Source of the DNA: an uncultured Gemmatimonadales bacterium
GTDB lineage: Bacteria > Gemmatimonadota > Gemmatimonadetes > Longimicrobiales > Gaopeijiaceae
Assembly (NCBI GenBank): GCA_937983085.1
Contig: CALJKZ010000375.1
Span: 1-48,139, forward strand
DNA length: 48,139 nucleotides
Direction: 5' to 3'
Of this stretch, positions 32,741 through 40,442 are shown piece after piece. A program made the translations under genes and the position numbers. Each line of letters begins with the position of its first letter. Position 1 is the first letter of the stretch. The notes below the pieces were generated by a model that saw only the letters and a program-made list of their open reading frames with translations, did not search any database and was not told where the DNA came from.

Positions 32741-34600
32741 ATGATCAAAACCAGGTCTGACAGATCGGCGGGAGTCGTGCGCGGGTTGCCTCGCAGAGTG
32801 GCGAAGGCGATGGCGCTCCTTCCTCTCGTGGCGCTCTCGGGATGCGACTTCGCCACCTTCAACGGCTTGGTCTTCGAGATCGCCCACGACGTCTTCGTGC
32901 AGATCTCGGTGACGAATCCGACTCCCCGGGAGGGGCAGCCGACGACGTTTCGAATCGCCGTCACGAACGATGGTCCCTTAAACGCCGTGGACCTCGAGGG
33001 CACCACAGAGATCCCCGAGGCCATGGCTTTCCTGACGCATACCACCGCCCACGGGTCCTACACACCGGCCTCCGGCGTCTGGCAGATCGATTCGATCCCG
33101 TCCGGCGAGTCGGTCGAGCTCCTCATCACTGCCGCCCCGGATGCCGGTACGGCGGGTGAGGTCCTGACCAAGCGGGCTTCGGTACGGGCTCCGATGCCCG
33201 GTGCCCCCAATGACCCGAACGAGGCCAACAACACGGCAACCTTTTCCATCATCGTCGGACCACCCTCGGGCGGCGGTCCCCCGTTGAACGAAGCCGACGT
33301 ATTCGCCACCAGCAGCTTCTCGCCGACGGCGGTGGAAGAGAGCGAGACCACCACGCTCACGGTGAGCATCAACAACGTCGGTCCAGAGGCGGCGAGCGGC
33401 GTGGCAGCGGCGCTCTCTTTCGACACGGGGCTCCAGGTCGAGGACGTCGGGGTGAGCGTCGGCACCTACAACGAAGCGTCCGGTACTTGGACCATCGGAA
33501 CCCTCAACTCTGGTGCCTGGGCAGTCCTGACGATGACGGTGCGGGCCCAGTTCAGCAGTGGGATCCGGGAGGTGACTTCCGTCGTCTCGTCGACGAGTCC
33601 CGCCGACCCGAACTCGCTCAACAACAGTACTCAGGCTTCGGTTCGCGTCGGCCAGACCGCAGGCATCTTCTCCAGCGACTGGTCCACCGCCATCGGCACC
33701 TCGGAGGCAGCCCTACGGGACACCAACAACGACGGATGGGACGTCACCATCTGCCGCCACAGCCTGCTCGAGGTGATTCCGCCGAGCGCGCTGCCGGCCG
33801 CGTTCGGGGACGCACCGCCGAGCACCACCACCGGCAACGTCCTCCGGACGGCGTATTCCAACGACGGGTCGTGTGGAAACGTCGAAGTCTACTTGGACGG
33901 ACCCGGTGAACTACCTCCCGGCGAGGACTACTGGGTGCGCTACTACATCCGGGTGGACGAGGGCGTTCACAGCAGGGGTGTCGCCCATTACGAAACCGTC
34001 AGCGTTTTCGACTACCGGAACCTCACGTTCAACAGTCCGCTCGCGGACGGGCTGGGAAACCAGTGGTCCCCGGTGCCAAGAATGGAGGGCTCTGCTGACT
34101 ATCCGTTCACGCGTTGGGAAGGCGGCTACGACGCCTCCGGCAACCGAACCCTCCTCCTGGATGACGGCGCGTGGTATCGCTTGGAGTTCCACGTGGAGTT
34201 TCTGGCAGATTCCAGGGATCCCGGTCCCACGGGTGGAAACCACCTCGGCTCCCACGGCTCGTGGGCGAGCGAGAACGCCGACTGTGAGTTCCGCATGTGG
34301 CCGCGGGTGTACGACGCGGATGGGAACCTCATCCTTGACGCATCGAACTACGGGCAGCTGGATTTCGGCGTCGCCAACGTTTCGCCCATCGGGGCCACCT
34401 GGACTCTGCAGGACTTCTACGACGCCGGATTCACCTATCTGTGCACCGATCGCCAACTGGGGAGCGGCCTGCTCTCCATGCAGTACCTGGGGATCGGTAA
34501 CAACGGCGCCACTCAGGGTGGAGCTCCGGCATCGAACGGCAGCCAGTACTTCTACTACATGAACTTCGCCGTCTCCACCGCAGGATGGATCGGTAGCTAA
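32741..34600 (+). CDS. Surface lipoprotein: two DUF11 repeats plus C-terminal domain shared with the 40443 gene
   Basis: 619 residues. A lipoprotein signal ends at LLPLVALSGC. Residues about 50-172 and 186-302 are DUF11/CARDB-like repeats (VTNDGPLNAVDLEGTTEIP and SINNVGPEAASGVAAALSF), each closing with a PNxxNN motif. From about residue 309, IFSSDWSTAIG opens a 310-residue domain with YWVRYYIRVDEGVHSRG, WYRLEFHVEFLAD and YFYYMNFAVSTAGWIGS. This domain is nearly identical to that of the 690-aa lipoprotein. Its aromatic beta pattern suggests a concanavalin/polysaccharide-lyase-like sandwich, which is inference. There is no clear Shine-Dalgarno. It stands immediately before the polymerase/flippase cassette, so a role in binding or trimming the glycan is plausible. 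Confidence 0.8.
   Translation: MIKTRSDRSAGVVRGLPRRVAKAMALLPLVALSGCDFATFNGLVFEIAHDVFVQISVTNPTPREGQPTTFRIAVTNDGPLNAVDLEGTTEIPEAMAFLTHTTAHGSYTPASGVWQIDSIPSGESVELLITAAPDAGTAGEVLTKRASVRAPMPGAPNDPNEANNTATFSIIVGPPSGGGPPLNEADVFATSSFSPTAVEESETTTLTVSINNVGPEAASGVAAALSFDTGLQVEDVGVSVGTYNEASGTWTIGTLNSGAWAVLTMTVRAQFSSGIREVTSVVSSTSPADPNSLNNSTQASVRVGQTAGIFSSDWSTAIGTSEAALRDTNNDGWDVTICRHSLLEVIPPSALPAAFGDAPPSTTTGNVLRTAYSNDGSCGNVEVYLDGPGELPPGEDYWVRYYIRVDEGVHSRGVAHYETVSVFDYRNLTFNSPLADGLGNQWSPVPRMEGSADYPFTRWEGGYDASGNRTLLLDDGAWYRLEFHVEFLADSRDPGPTGGNHLGSHGSWASENADCEFRMWPRVYDADGNLILDASNYGQLDFGVANVSPIGATWTLQDFYDAGFTYLCTDRQLGSGLLSMQYLGIGNNGATQGGAPASNGSQYFYYMNFAVSTAGWIGS
33664..34597 (+). repeat. Direct repeat copy 1: DNA for the shared C-terminal domain
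   Basis: About 930 bases, running from IFSSDWS to the last codon before the stop, are repeated at 41572-42512 with high identity at DNA and protein level. The two copies are in the same orientation and flank the polymerase, flippase and two transferase genes. Confidence 0.85.
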
Positions 34601-34610
34601 AACGACCCGC

Positions 34611-36008
34611 ATGGGAACTCGTGGAAAGGGTGGCGGCGTGATCCCGGGTGGCCAGGTCAAAGCCGGCAGTCAACGCCGGCCGGACCCCATGCGTATCATT
34701 CTGTCGCTGCTGATCATCGTCGGCATCAGCAGGATCCACCAGCACTTCGGGTTCATCGCGGCCCTCCACCCGGGGCTCCTCCTGTTCGTTGCCGTGATCG
34801 GGTGGACGATCCTGGTCCCGTCGAGCGTCGACTGGCGACTGCTTCGAGCCAGCTGGCTGCCCAAAGGACTCCTCGCCATCGTGCTGATCGCGTGTCTCGG
34901 GGCCCCCTTCGGACTGTCTTTCGGCGCCGCCGCCGCTCACATCTTGAACGTGTACTCTCGGGTGCTCGTCCCGGCCATCGTCTTCATGATCGCCATACGG
35001 ACCGCGTACGAGTTGCGGGTACTCGTATGGGCCTACCTGATCGGGATCTCGGTGCTCCTATGGGTGACGATCTTCCTGATGGATCTCAGGCCCTCCTCGG
35101 GGGGCCTCGCCCGTGTCGGGACGGCGTTCATGTACGACGGAAACGACATGGGCGTGCTGCTCATGTTGGCGCTTCCCATGGCGCTTACGACGCTGGAGAC
35201 CTCGGGCACCAAGCTCGGGCGCTGGTGGAGCGTCCTGAGCCTGTGGGGCATCGGAAGCACCGTGGCACGGACCGGGTCCCGGGGGGCCATGGTCGGACTC
35301 GTGACGGTGGCTCTCGGGCTCATGGTCGTCGTTCGGCACGTGTCCGTGGCGAAGAAGGCCGTCGCTGTCGCCGTCCTCGCGCTCGCGCTGGCCGTGGCCG
35401 CTCCTCCGGGCTACTGGACGCAGATGCAGACCATCGTAAACCCCGAGGACGACTACAACCTCACCGACCCCTACGGACGCAAGGCCCTCGCGATACGCGG
35501 CCTCGGGTACATGGCCCAGTATCCTGTTTTCGGCGTCGGTATCAGCAACTTCAGCAGGGCCGAGACCACGATCTCACCGCTTCTGGACCAGTATGCAGTA
35601 GGAGCGATCGCGATCCGAACGCTCGTGGCCCACAACACATACATCCAAGTGGGCTCCGAACTCGGTATCCCGGCTCTCCTTATCTGGCTTGGATTCCTGT
35701 GGACGGGTGTGTTCGGCCTGCAGAAACTGAAGCGAAGAGTTCCAAGCTGGTGGAAGAAGGCAGATCCGGATCGCCGGTTCCTGCACGCCATGTTGACCTA
35801 CCTTCCCATCTCGTTCCTGGGATTCGCGACGACGTCGTTCTTCGTCTCACACCCGTATCTACCCCACTTCTACATCTTCCTCGGATACCTGGCGTCCATG
35901 TTTCACCTGGTGCCGCGCCTGCTCGCCGAGGATGCGGGCGGTTCTCGCCCTCCCAGCCCCCGCCGCCAACGCATCGGCGCGAGGAGATGGAAAGGCGGCG
36001 TAGCGTGA
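34611..36008 (+). CDS. O-antigen ligase / Wzy-type polymerase family protein
   Basis: 465 residues; the start could also be GTG 34638 or ATG 34689 (MRIILSLL). About ten to twelve hydrophobic segments include LLLFVAVIGWTILVPSS and AVAVAVLALALAVAAPPG. The large periplasmic loop and its borders carry the Wzy_C signatures: STVARTGSRGAMVGLV, YGRKALAIRGLGYMAQYPVFGVG and AHNTYIQVGSELG. Proteins of this family either join glycan repeat units or ligate a finished chain to lipid at the periplasmic face. With the flippase next door, a Wzx/Wzy-dependent pathway is likely. Confidence 0.88.
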   Translation: MGTRGKGGGVIPGGQVKAGSQRRPDPMRIILSLLIIVGISRIHQHFGFIAALHPGLLLFVAVIGWTILVPSSVDWRLLRASWLPKGLLAIVLIACLGAPFGLSFGAAAAHILNVYSRVLVPAIVFMIAIRTAYELRVLVWAYLIGISVLLWVTIFLMDLRPSSGGLARVGTAFMYDGNDMGVLLMLALPMALTTLETSGTKLGRWWSVLSLWGIGSTVARTGSRGAMVGLVTVALGLMVVVRHVSVAKKAVAVAVLALALAVAAPPGYWTQMQTIVNPEDDYNLTDPYGRKALAIRGLGYMAQYPVFGVGISNFSRAETTISPLLDQYAVGAIAIRTLVAHNTYIQVGSELGIPALLIWLGFLWTGVFGLQKLKRRVPSWWKKADPDRRFLHAMLTYLPISFLGFATTSFFVSHPYLPHFYIFLGYLASMFHLVPRLLAEDAGGSRPPSPRRQRIGARRWKGGVA

Positions 36009-36057
36009 TCACGATCCGCATGCTCACGACGGACGCCGCTCCCCGTGGCTTCGCCAG

Positions 36058-37626
36058 GTGACCGTCACGAGCGCAGCCTCCGACGAATCTGAGGAGACAG
36101 AGAACCGCGCCGGATCAGGGCCCGACGACGATCGTGGGTCGATTTTCGAAGGCGTGGGGCGGCACGCGCTCGTCTACGCGGTCGGGATCATCGTCGCTCG
36201 GTCGGTCTCTTTCCTGCTCCTTCCGGTCTACACACGGTACCTGACCCCCGGCGACTACGGGGTCATGGCGCTCATCGAGATGGCCCTGGATTTCATCCAG
36301 ATCGTCGCGGGAGCCCAGCTCGCTGCGGGCGTGTTCCGCTTCTACCACAAGGCCGACACGGATGGTGAGCGAAGGCGCGTCGTCTCGACCAGCTTCCTCC
36401 TCGTGTCGGGGATGTACGCCGTCGTAGGCGTGGGCACATTCCTCGCCGCGCGGCCGCTGGCCATCCTCATCTTCGAGTCTCCCGCGAACACACTCCTCAT
36501 CCGCGTGGCCACGGCGAACATGGCGATGGGAGCTCTGTTGATCATTCCGCTCTCGTTCGCACGGGTCGAGGACCGGTCCAAATTGTTCGTGGGGGCCACG
36601 TTGACGAAGGCACTTCTCGGCGCCGCGCTGAACGTGTTCTTCCTCGTCGTCATGGGCCTCGGCGTGATGGCCGTCTTCTTGAGTTCCCTGATCTCGAACA
36701 CCCTGGTCGGTGTTGCGATGTCGATCTGGCTTCTTCGCCGGGTTCGTCTCGCGTGGTCGCCGGCTGCCGCCCGGCACCTCCTCCGGTACGGGGCGCCCCT
36801 CATGGCAACGAGCCTGGCGACCTTCGCGACCACCTTCTCCGACCGATTCTTCCTTCAGGCTGCCGCGAACACCACCGTGGTCGGCCTCTACAACCTGGCG
36901 TACCAGTTCGGGTTCATCCTCGTGGTGTTGGCGTTCTCTCCCGTGGATCAGATCTGGGGGCCCCGTCGTTTCCGAGCAGCCAAGCAGGCGGACAAGGACG
37001 ACGTGCTCTCTCGCGGTTTCATCCTCATGAACGTGGTCCTCATCACGGCCGCCGTCTGCATCGCGCTCTTCGTGTTCGACCTGCTCCGCATCATGGCGAC
37101 CCCCGACTTTCTCCCGGCTGCCCAGGTCGTGCCTCTGATCCTGATTGCCTATGTCCTTCAGTGTTGGGCCAGCGTACAGGACATCGGCATCCTCGTCAGC
37201 GAGAGGACGGAGTATGTGACGCTGGCAAACTTCCTGGCTGCCGCGGTCGCGGTCACTGGATACATCCTCCTGGTTCCCCTGTACTTCGAATGGGGCGCCG
37301 CCATCACGACCGTCGCTGCCTTCCTGGCGCGTTACATCTTCACCTACCGCTTCGCGCAGAAGCTGTGGCGAGTGGAGTACAGGTGGCGGCCCGTGGTCAT
37401 CCTGGTCGTCTGGGCCACCGTCGTCTCCGTGGTCGGAGCCCTGCTACCGGAAGCCGGAATCGTCCAATCGGTCGCCATGCGGAGCGCCCTGCTCGTCACC
37501 TTCCTCGGCGTAGGCTGGCTGCTGCCCATCCTCGACGATCGTGACCGCGCTGCGGCGCGGAGGGCGCTGTCCCGGTTCCACCAAACGATCCGTCAGTCGT
37601 TATCGTTCTCGAGACAGCCTCACTAA
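36058..37626 (+). CDS. Wzx-type oligosaccharide flippase
   Basis: 522 residues from GTG 36058. An acidic N-terminal 30 residues precede VGRHALVYAVGIIVARSVSFLLLPVYTRYLTPGDYGVMAL, the classic start of the polysaccharide-synthesis/MVF superfamily. Some twelve to fourteen membrane segments follow, with DRFFLQAAANTTVVGLYNLAY in the middle. Such proteins flip undecaprenyl-linked repeat units from the cytosol to the periplasm, where the protein of 34611 could polymerise them. It is followed at 8 bases by a GT4 gene. Confidence 0.92.
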   Translation: MTVTSAASDESEETENRAGSGPDDDRGSIFEGVGRHALVYAVGIIVARSVSFLLLPVYTRYLTPGDYGVMALIEMALDFIQIVAGAQLAAGVFRFYHKADTDGERRRVVSTSFLLVSGMYAVVGVGTFLAARPLAILIFESPANTLLIRVATANMAMGALLIIPLSFARVEDRSKLFVGATLTKALLGAALNVFFLVVMGLGVMAVFLSSLISNTLVGVAMSIWLLRRVRLAWSPAAARHLLRYGAPLMATSLATFATTFSDRFFLQAAANTTVVGLYNLAYQFGFILVVLAFSPVDQIWGPRRFRAAKQADKDDVLSRGFILMNVVLITAAVCIALFVFDLLRIMATPDFLPAAQVVPLILIAYVLQCWASVQDIGILVSERTEYVTLANFLAAAVAVTGYILLVPLYFEWGAAITTVAAFLARYIFTYRFAQKLWRVEYRWRPVVILVVWATVVSVVGALLPEAGIVQSVAMRSALLVTFLGVGWLLPILDDRDRAAARRALSRFHQTIRQSLSFSRQPH

Positions 37627-37633
37627 CACGCGT

Positions 37634-38884
37634 ATGACGACTCGTGACAACCGCACCACGGTCCTGATCGTGGAGGAGGCCGTGGCCTTCGGGGGATCCA
37701 TCGTGTCGACCGCCCAGCTGGCGCGGTCCATCGACCCGGGCCGCGTCCGACTGATTGTGGCAATTGCGGCCGATCCGGATCTGATCATCCCCCACCTGGT
37801 GGAAGCAGAGGAGACCACCGAGGTGGTACATGTTCGACCCTTTCTCGACTATCAGCGGCTGGAGCGGATCAGGACCACTCTGCGGAAAGCCGCCGGACGG
37901 ATGCGACTGCCGAAAGCGGACGTGGGAATCAATCTGTTCCTGACCCTGCTGCGAACGGTGGCCAACCTTCCGTGGTCCCTCCGAATCTCATTCCTCATCC
38001 TTTCGCGCGGCGTCGACATCGTCCAGTTCAACAACGGCTTCGGCAACGAGGGGCTCACCCTCGTAACCCGTGCCTTGGGACGCGCTCCGGTCGTCTTCAT
38101 GAGGGGCTACTTCGTGGGCATGAGCGGCTTGGATCGCAAGCTGCTCGTTCCCCGCCTGAACGCGTGTGTTTCCGTTTCCCAGTACGTCAAGGACGAGGCC
38201 GTCCTCGATGGGGTCGACCCGGACATCATCCACGTCGCCACACCTCCGGCGATTCCGTCCGGGAAGCCGACGGTCGCACGGAGCGAGATCTGGGCGCGCT
38301 ACGGTGTCCCGCCGGGATCCAGAGTTCTCTCCGTCTTCGGTCGGGTGATCCAGTGGAAGGGGCATTTGGAGTTTTTCCGCGCCGCGAAGATCGTCGCCGA
38401 GACCATCGACAATCTCGCGATCCTCATCGTGGGCGATGAGTCGGACGCGGGTGACGGGTACGCGACGGAGGTACGACGGTTCGTCGAGTCCAACGGTCTG
38501 GCCGACAAGGTCATCTTCACCGGTTACGTGACCGATGTCGCATCCATGTACCAAGCCTCGGACGTGGTGGCCCATACGGCAGTGCTTCCCGAACCATCCG
38601 GCCGCGTGGTGTTCGAGGCGATGAGCTACGGCGTGCCTCTCGTCGTTTCCTCGCTCGGCGGTCCGAAGGAGTTCATCGAGGATGGAGTCGACGGATTCGT
38701 CGTGCATCCCGAGGAGACCGAAACCCTCGCAAACCGCCTCTGTACGCTCCTGTCGAATGAGGAACTGGCGAAAGAGATGGCGGATCGGGCGCAGCGAAAG
38801 CTGCGCACGGAGTACGGACCCGAGCGATACGGTCGGATCGTCGAGACGGCCTATGCCGCCGCGCTTGGTAGAGACAGCCTCTAG
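37634..38884 (+). CDS. Glycosyltransferase family 4
   Basis: 416 residues from ATG 37634. The N-terminal GT-B domain shows TVLIVEEAVAFGGSIVSTAQ and RPFLDYQRLERI. The C-terminal nucleotide-sugar domain has SVFGRVIQWKGHLEFF, LAILIVGDESD, VIFTGYVTDVASMYQASDVV and PEPSGRVVFEAMSYG, the GT4 E-x7-E region, then SSLGGPKEFIEDGVDG. It is cytosolic or peripheral to the inner membrane and likely adds one sugar of the repeat unit. The start lies 8 bases after the flippase stop. Confidence 0.9.
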   Translation: MTTRDNRTTVLIVEEAVAFGGSIVSTAQLARSIDPGRVRLIVAIAADPDLIIPHLVEAEETTEVVHVRPFLDYQRLERIRTTLRKAAGRMRLPKADVGINLFLTLLRTVANLPWSLRISFLILSRGVDIVQFNNGFGNEGLTLVTRALGRAPVVFMRGYFVGMSGLDRKLLVPRLNACVSVSQYVKDEAVLDGVDPDIIHVATPPAIPSGKPTVARSEIWARYGVPPGSRVLSVFGRVIQWKGHLEFFRAAKIVAETIDNLAILIVGDESDAGDGYATEVRRFVESNGLADKVIFTGYVTDVASMYQASDVVAHTAVLPEPSGRVVFEAMSYGVPLVVSSLGGPKEFIEDGVDGFVVHPEETETLANRLCTLLSNEELAKEMADRAQRKLRTEYGPERYGRIVETAYAAALGRDSL

Positions 38885-39027
38885 AGAGAGACACGGACAA
38901 CCGATTCGGAGATTCCTCGAGCATCGTCATCCTCGCATGACCGCGACGACGCTCCTCCATGCCACCAGAGGTTCAAGATGAAGGCACCGAGCCGAGAGAT
39001 CGCGGTGGAGTAGACCGAGGCCCGCTT

Positions 39028-39957
39028 GTGGAGGCTGGCCCCCCACCCAGTGTCTTCTGCGTGGTCGCGCACTACTTCGACCAAGGACCAGGGGTCTTCG
39101 AGGGCGGGTCTTCCCGAGCCCAGCCTGAGCTACGACGGCGGACCGTGGAGGAATGCCTCGCCGCTGCTCGGGCCATTCCCCGAAGCACGGTGGAGGTGGC
39201 CGGTGTGCCCGGGAAGTCGCTCGTTCCGCTGGACGTCGAGATGACCGACATGTCGTCCCCGATGCTGTTGCCCTACGAGACCATCTCGTACATGGCCTCT
39301 CGGGTCGACGAATTCGACTACTTCGTGTTTGCGGAAGACGACATCATTCTCCCCGCCCGAACCTTGCAGAACTGCGTCGAGTTCGATGACGAGTCGGGGG
39401 TGTTCGAGATCTTGCACCCCAACCGTCTGGAGCAGGACGACTCGGGGTTTTGGTATTGCACCGATCTGTACGCGAATCCGACCTGGACGTACACGGCCCG
39501 TCGTTGGAGGGATCATTCGCTTCGCGTAGCGCTATCGCCGCACTCGGGGTGCGTGATCCTATCGAAAGAGAAGCTCAAGTTCGCCATGGAACGCAGTGAT
39601 CTGTCGTTTCGGGGCCGACACTTCTCGTCGGAGCTCGAGTCGGCCCCAGCAAACCTGCTGCAGCCCTTTCAGGTCTTTCGATTCGACGATCCCGACGATC
39701 TCTTCGAGCACTATGTCGTCCATCGGGACCGATGGAAGCTCTCCCCCGACGTCCTCTATCGTCCCAACCCCTACTTCTCCTTCCACGACAAACGGTTCAG
39801 TTGGCGAGACCTCGTGCCCCCCATCGTGCCACGACTCTGGAGGGACTTCAGACGTTGGCGATTTGCGCGGGACGCGATGAGGAAACCGGTCGAAGCCTCG
39901 TTTGACCCGAACAGGGAGTTGAGGAAGCAGATCGGCGGCGACGCCTCGACCGAATAG
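39028..39957 (+). CDS. Putative glycosyltransferase (GT-A-like, unrecognised family)
   Basis: 309 residues from GTG 39028, which has GAGG seven bases upstream and begins right before SVFCVVAHYFDQG. An ATG at 38959 lacks a ribosome site and adds 23 charged residues. DYFVFAEDDIILPARTL places an EDD motif where GT-A enzymes bind metal and nucleotide, and VALSPHSGCVILSKEKLKFA resembles an acceptor strand. The C-terminal half (RPNPYFSFHDKRFSW) matches nothing I know. It sits at the end of the glycan cassette, so a cytosolic transferase is the best guess. Confidence 0.68.
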   Translation: MEAGPPPSVFCVVAHYFDQGPGVFEGGSSRAQPELRRRTVEECLAAARAIPRSTVEVAGVPGKSLVPLDVEMTDMSSPMLLPYETISYMASRVDEFDYFVFAEDDIILPARTLQNCVEFDDESGVFEILHPNRLEQDDSGFWYCTDLYANPTWTYTARRWRDHSLRVALSPHSGCVILSKEKLKFAMERSDLSFRGRHFSSELESAPANLLQPFQVFRFDDPDDLFEHYVVHRDRWKLSPDVLYRPNPYFSFHDKRFSWRDLVPPIVPRLWRDFRRWRFARDAMRKPVEASFDPNRELRKQIGGDASTE

Positions 39958-40222
39958 GTCGGCACTCCCTCCGGGCCCTCTCTGCACGGCCCGCGCTCCG
40001 GTCCGACCGTGGCACGTCTGACCTCCCACGCGGCAACCGCTTCCGGGTCCGGGAACGTGGTGTGTGGCTTCTCGAGGCCCCGCGGCGGATGGCTTCGCCT
40101 CTGCCGACATCCATATCGCCCTGTGCTGCAACGAGTTGAGCAAGGCCCGGCAGCTGAGGCACGCTTGTTGCTTCAGGCCAGGGCATTCACAGTAGTCAGG
40201 CTGCCGCAACACGTTCGTTCCT
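39958..40222 (+). other. Intergenic region before the riboswitch
   Basis: The gap between the putative transferase and the 690-aa lipoprotein is 485 bases. The first 265 hold no supported gene and no T-tailed terminator. The promoter of the riboswitch transcript must lie here or upstream, but no clear -35/-10 pair was seen. The following part, 40228-40326, is the riboswitch. Confidence 0.5.
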
Positions 40223-40227
40223 AGAAA

Positions 40228-40326
40228 CCACGCTGCTCAGAGCAAAGCCGTCGAAAGGCGGTGACGCAGAGCCACGGGGCTGTCGTAACCCGAAGGGTTA
40301 CCAGGCCAGCCGGGCCGCCAGCGCTA
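40228..40326 (+). promoter_or_regulatory. GEMM-I cyclic-dinucleotide riboswitch (c-di-GMP or 3',3'-cGAMP)
   Basis: The conserved GEMM-I core is readable. P1 pairs CGCTG (40231-40235) with CAGCG (40319-40323). CAGAGCAAA (40238-40246) is followed by P2, GCCGTC/GGCGGT around a GAAA tetraloop (40247-40262). Then comes GACGCAGAGCCACGGG (40263-40278), and P3 is extended by GTAACCC-GAA-GGGTTAC (40285-40301). CAGCCGGG (40307-40314) carries the C expected to pair with one ligand guanine. The base I align with the specificity purine (position 20 in the Vibrio Vc2 RNA) is A at 40241 instead of G. G there favours c-di-GMP; A is found in cGAMP-binding relatives. It lies 117 bases before the lipoprotein start and should control its expression. 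Confidence 0.84.
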
Positions 40327-40341
40327 CCTGCCGCAGGCAGG
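40327..40341 (+). other. Hairpin downstream of the riboswitch
   Basis: CCTGCC-GCA-GGCAGG is a perfect 6-bp hairpin directly after P1 of the riboswitch. No T tract follows. The rest of the leader contains further short GC-rich repeats (GGGACC with GGTCCC near 40378-40393). The expression platform may thus act on translation or by Rho rather than by an intrinsic terminator. Confidence 0.4.
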
Positions 40342-40442
40342 CGGAACTGGCGACCCGACTCGATTCGAAAACCACCCGGGACCGAGGGGTCCCAACGGGG
40401 CCGTCCTCCCTTGGAGGTCGGTTTGGCCTGGAAGAAGAACGA

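Noticed and set aside
40285..40301. GTAACCC-GAA-GGGTTAC inverted repeat considered as a mobile-element end or terminator
   Set aside because: It falls exactly in the P3 stem of the GEMM-I aptamer, has no T tract, and no transposase or second end is nearby.
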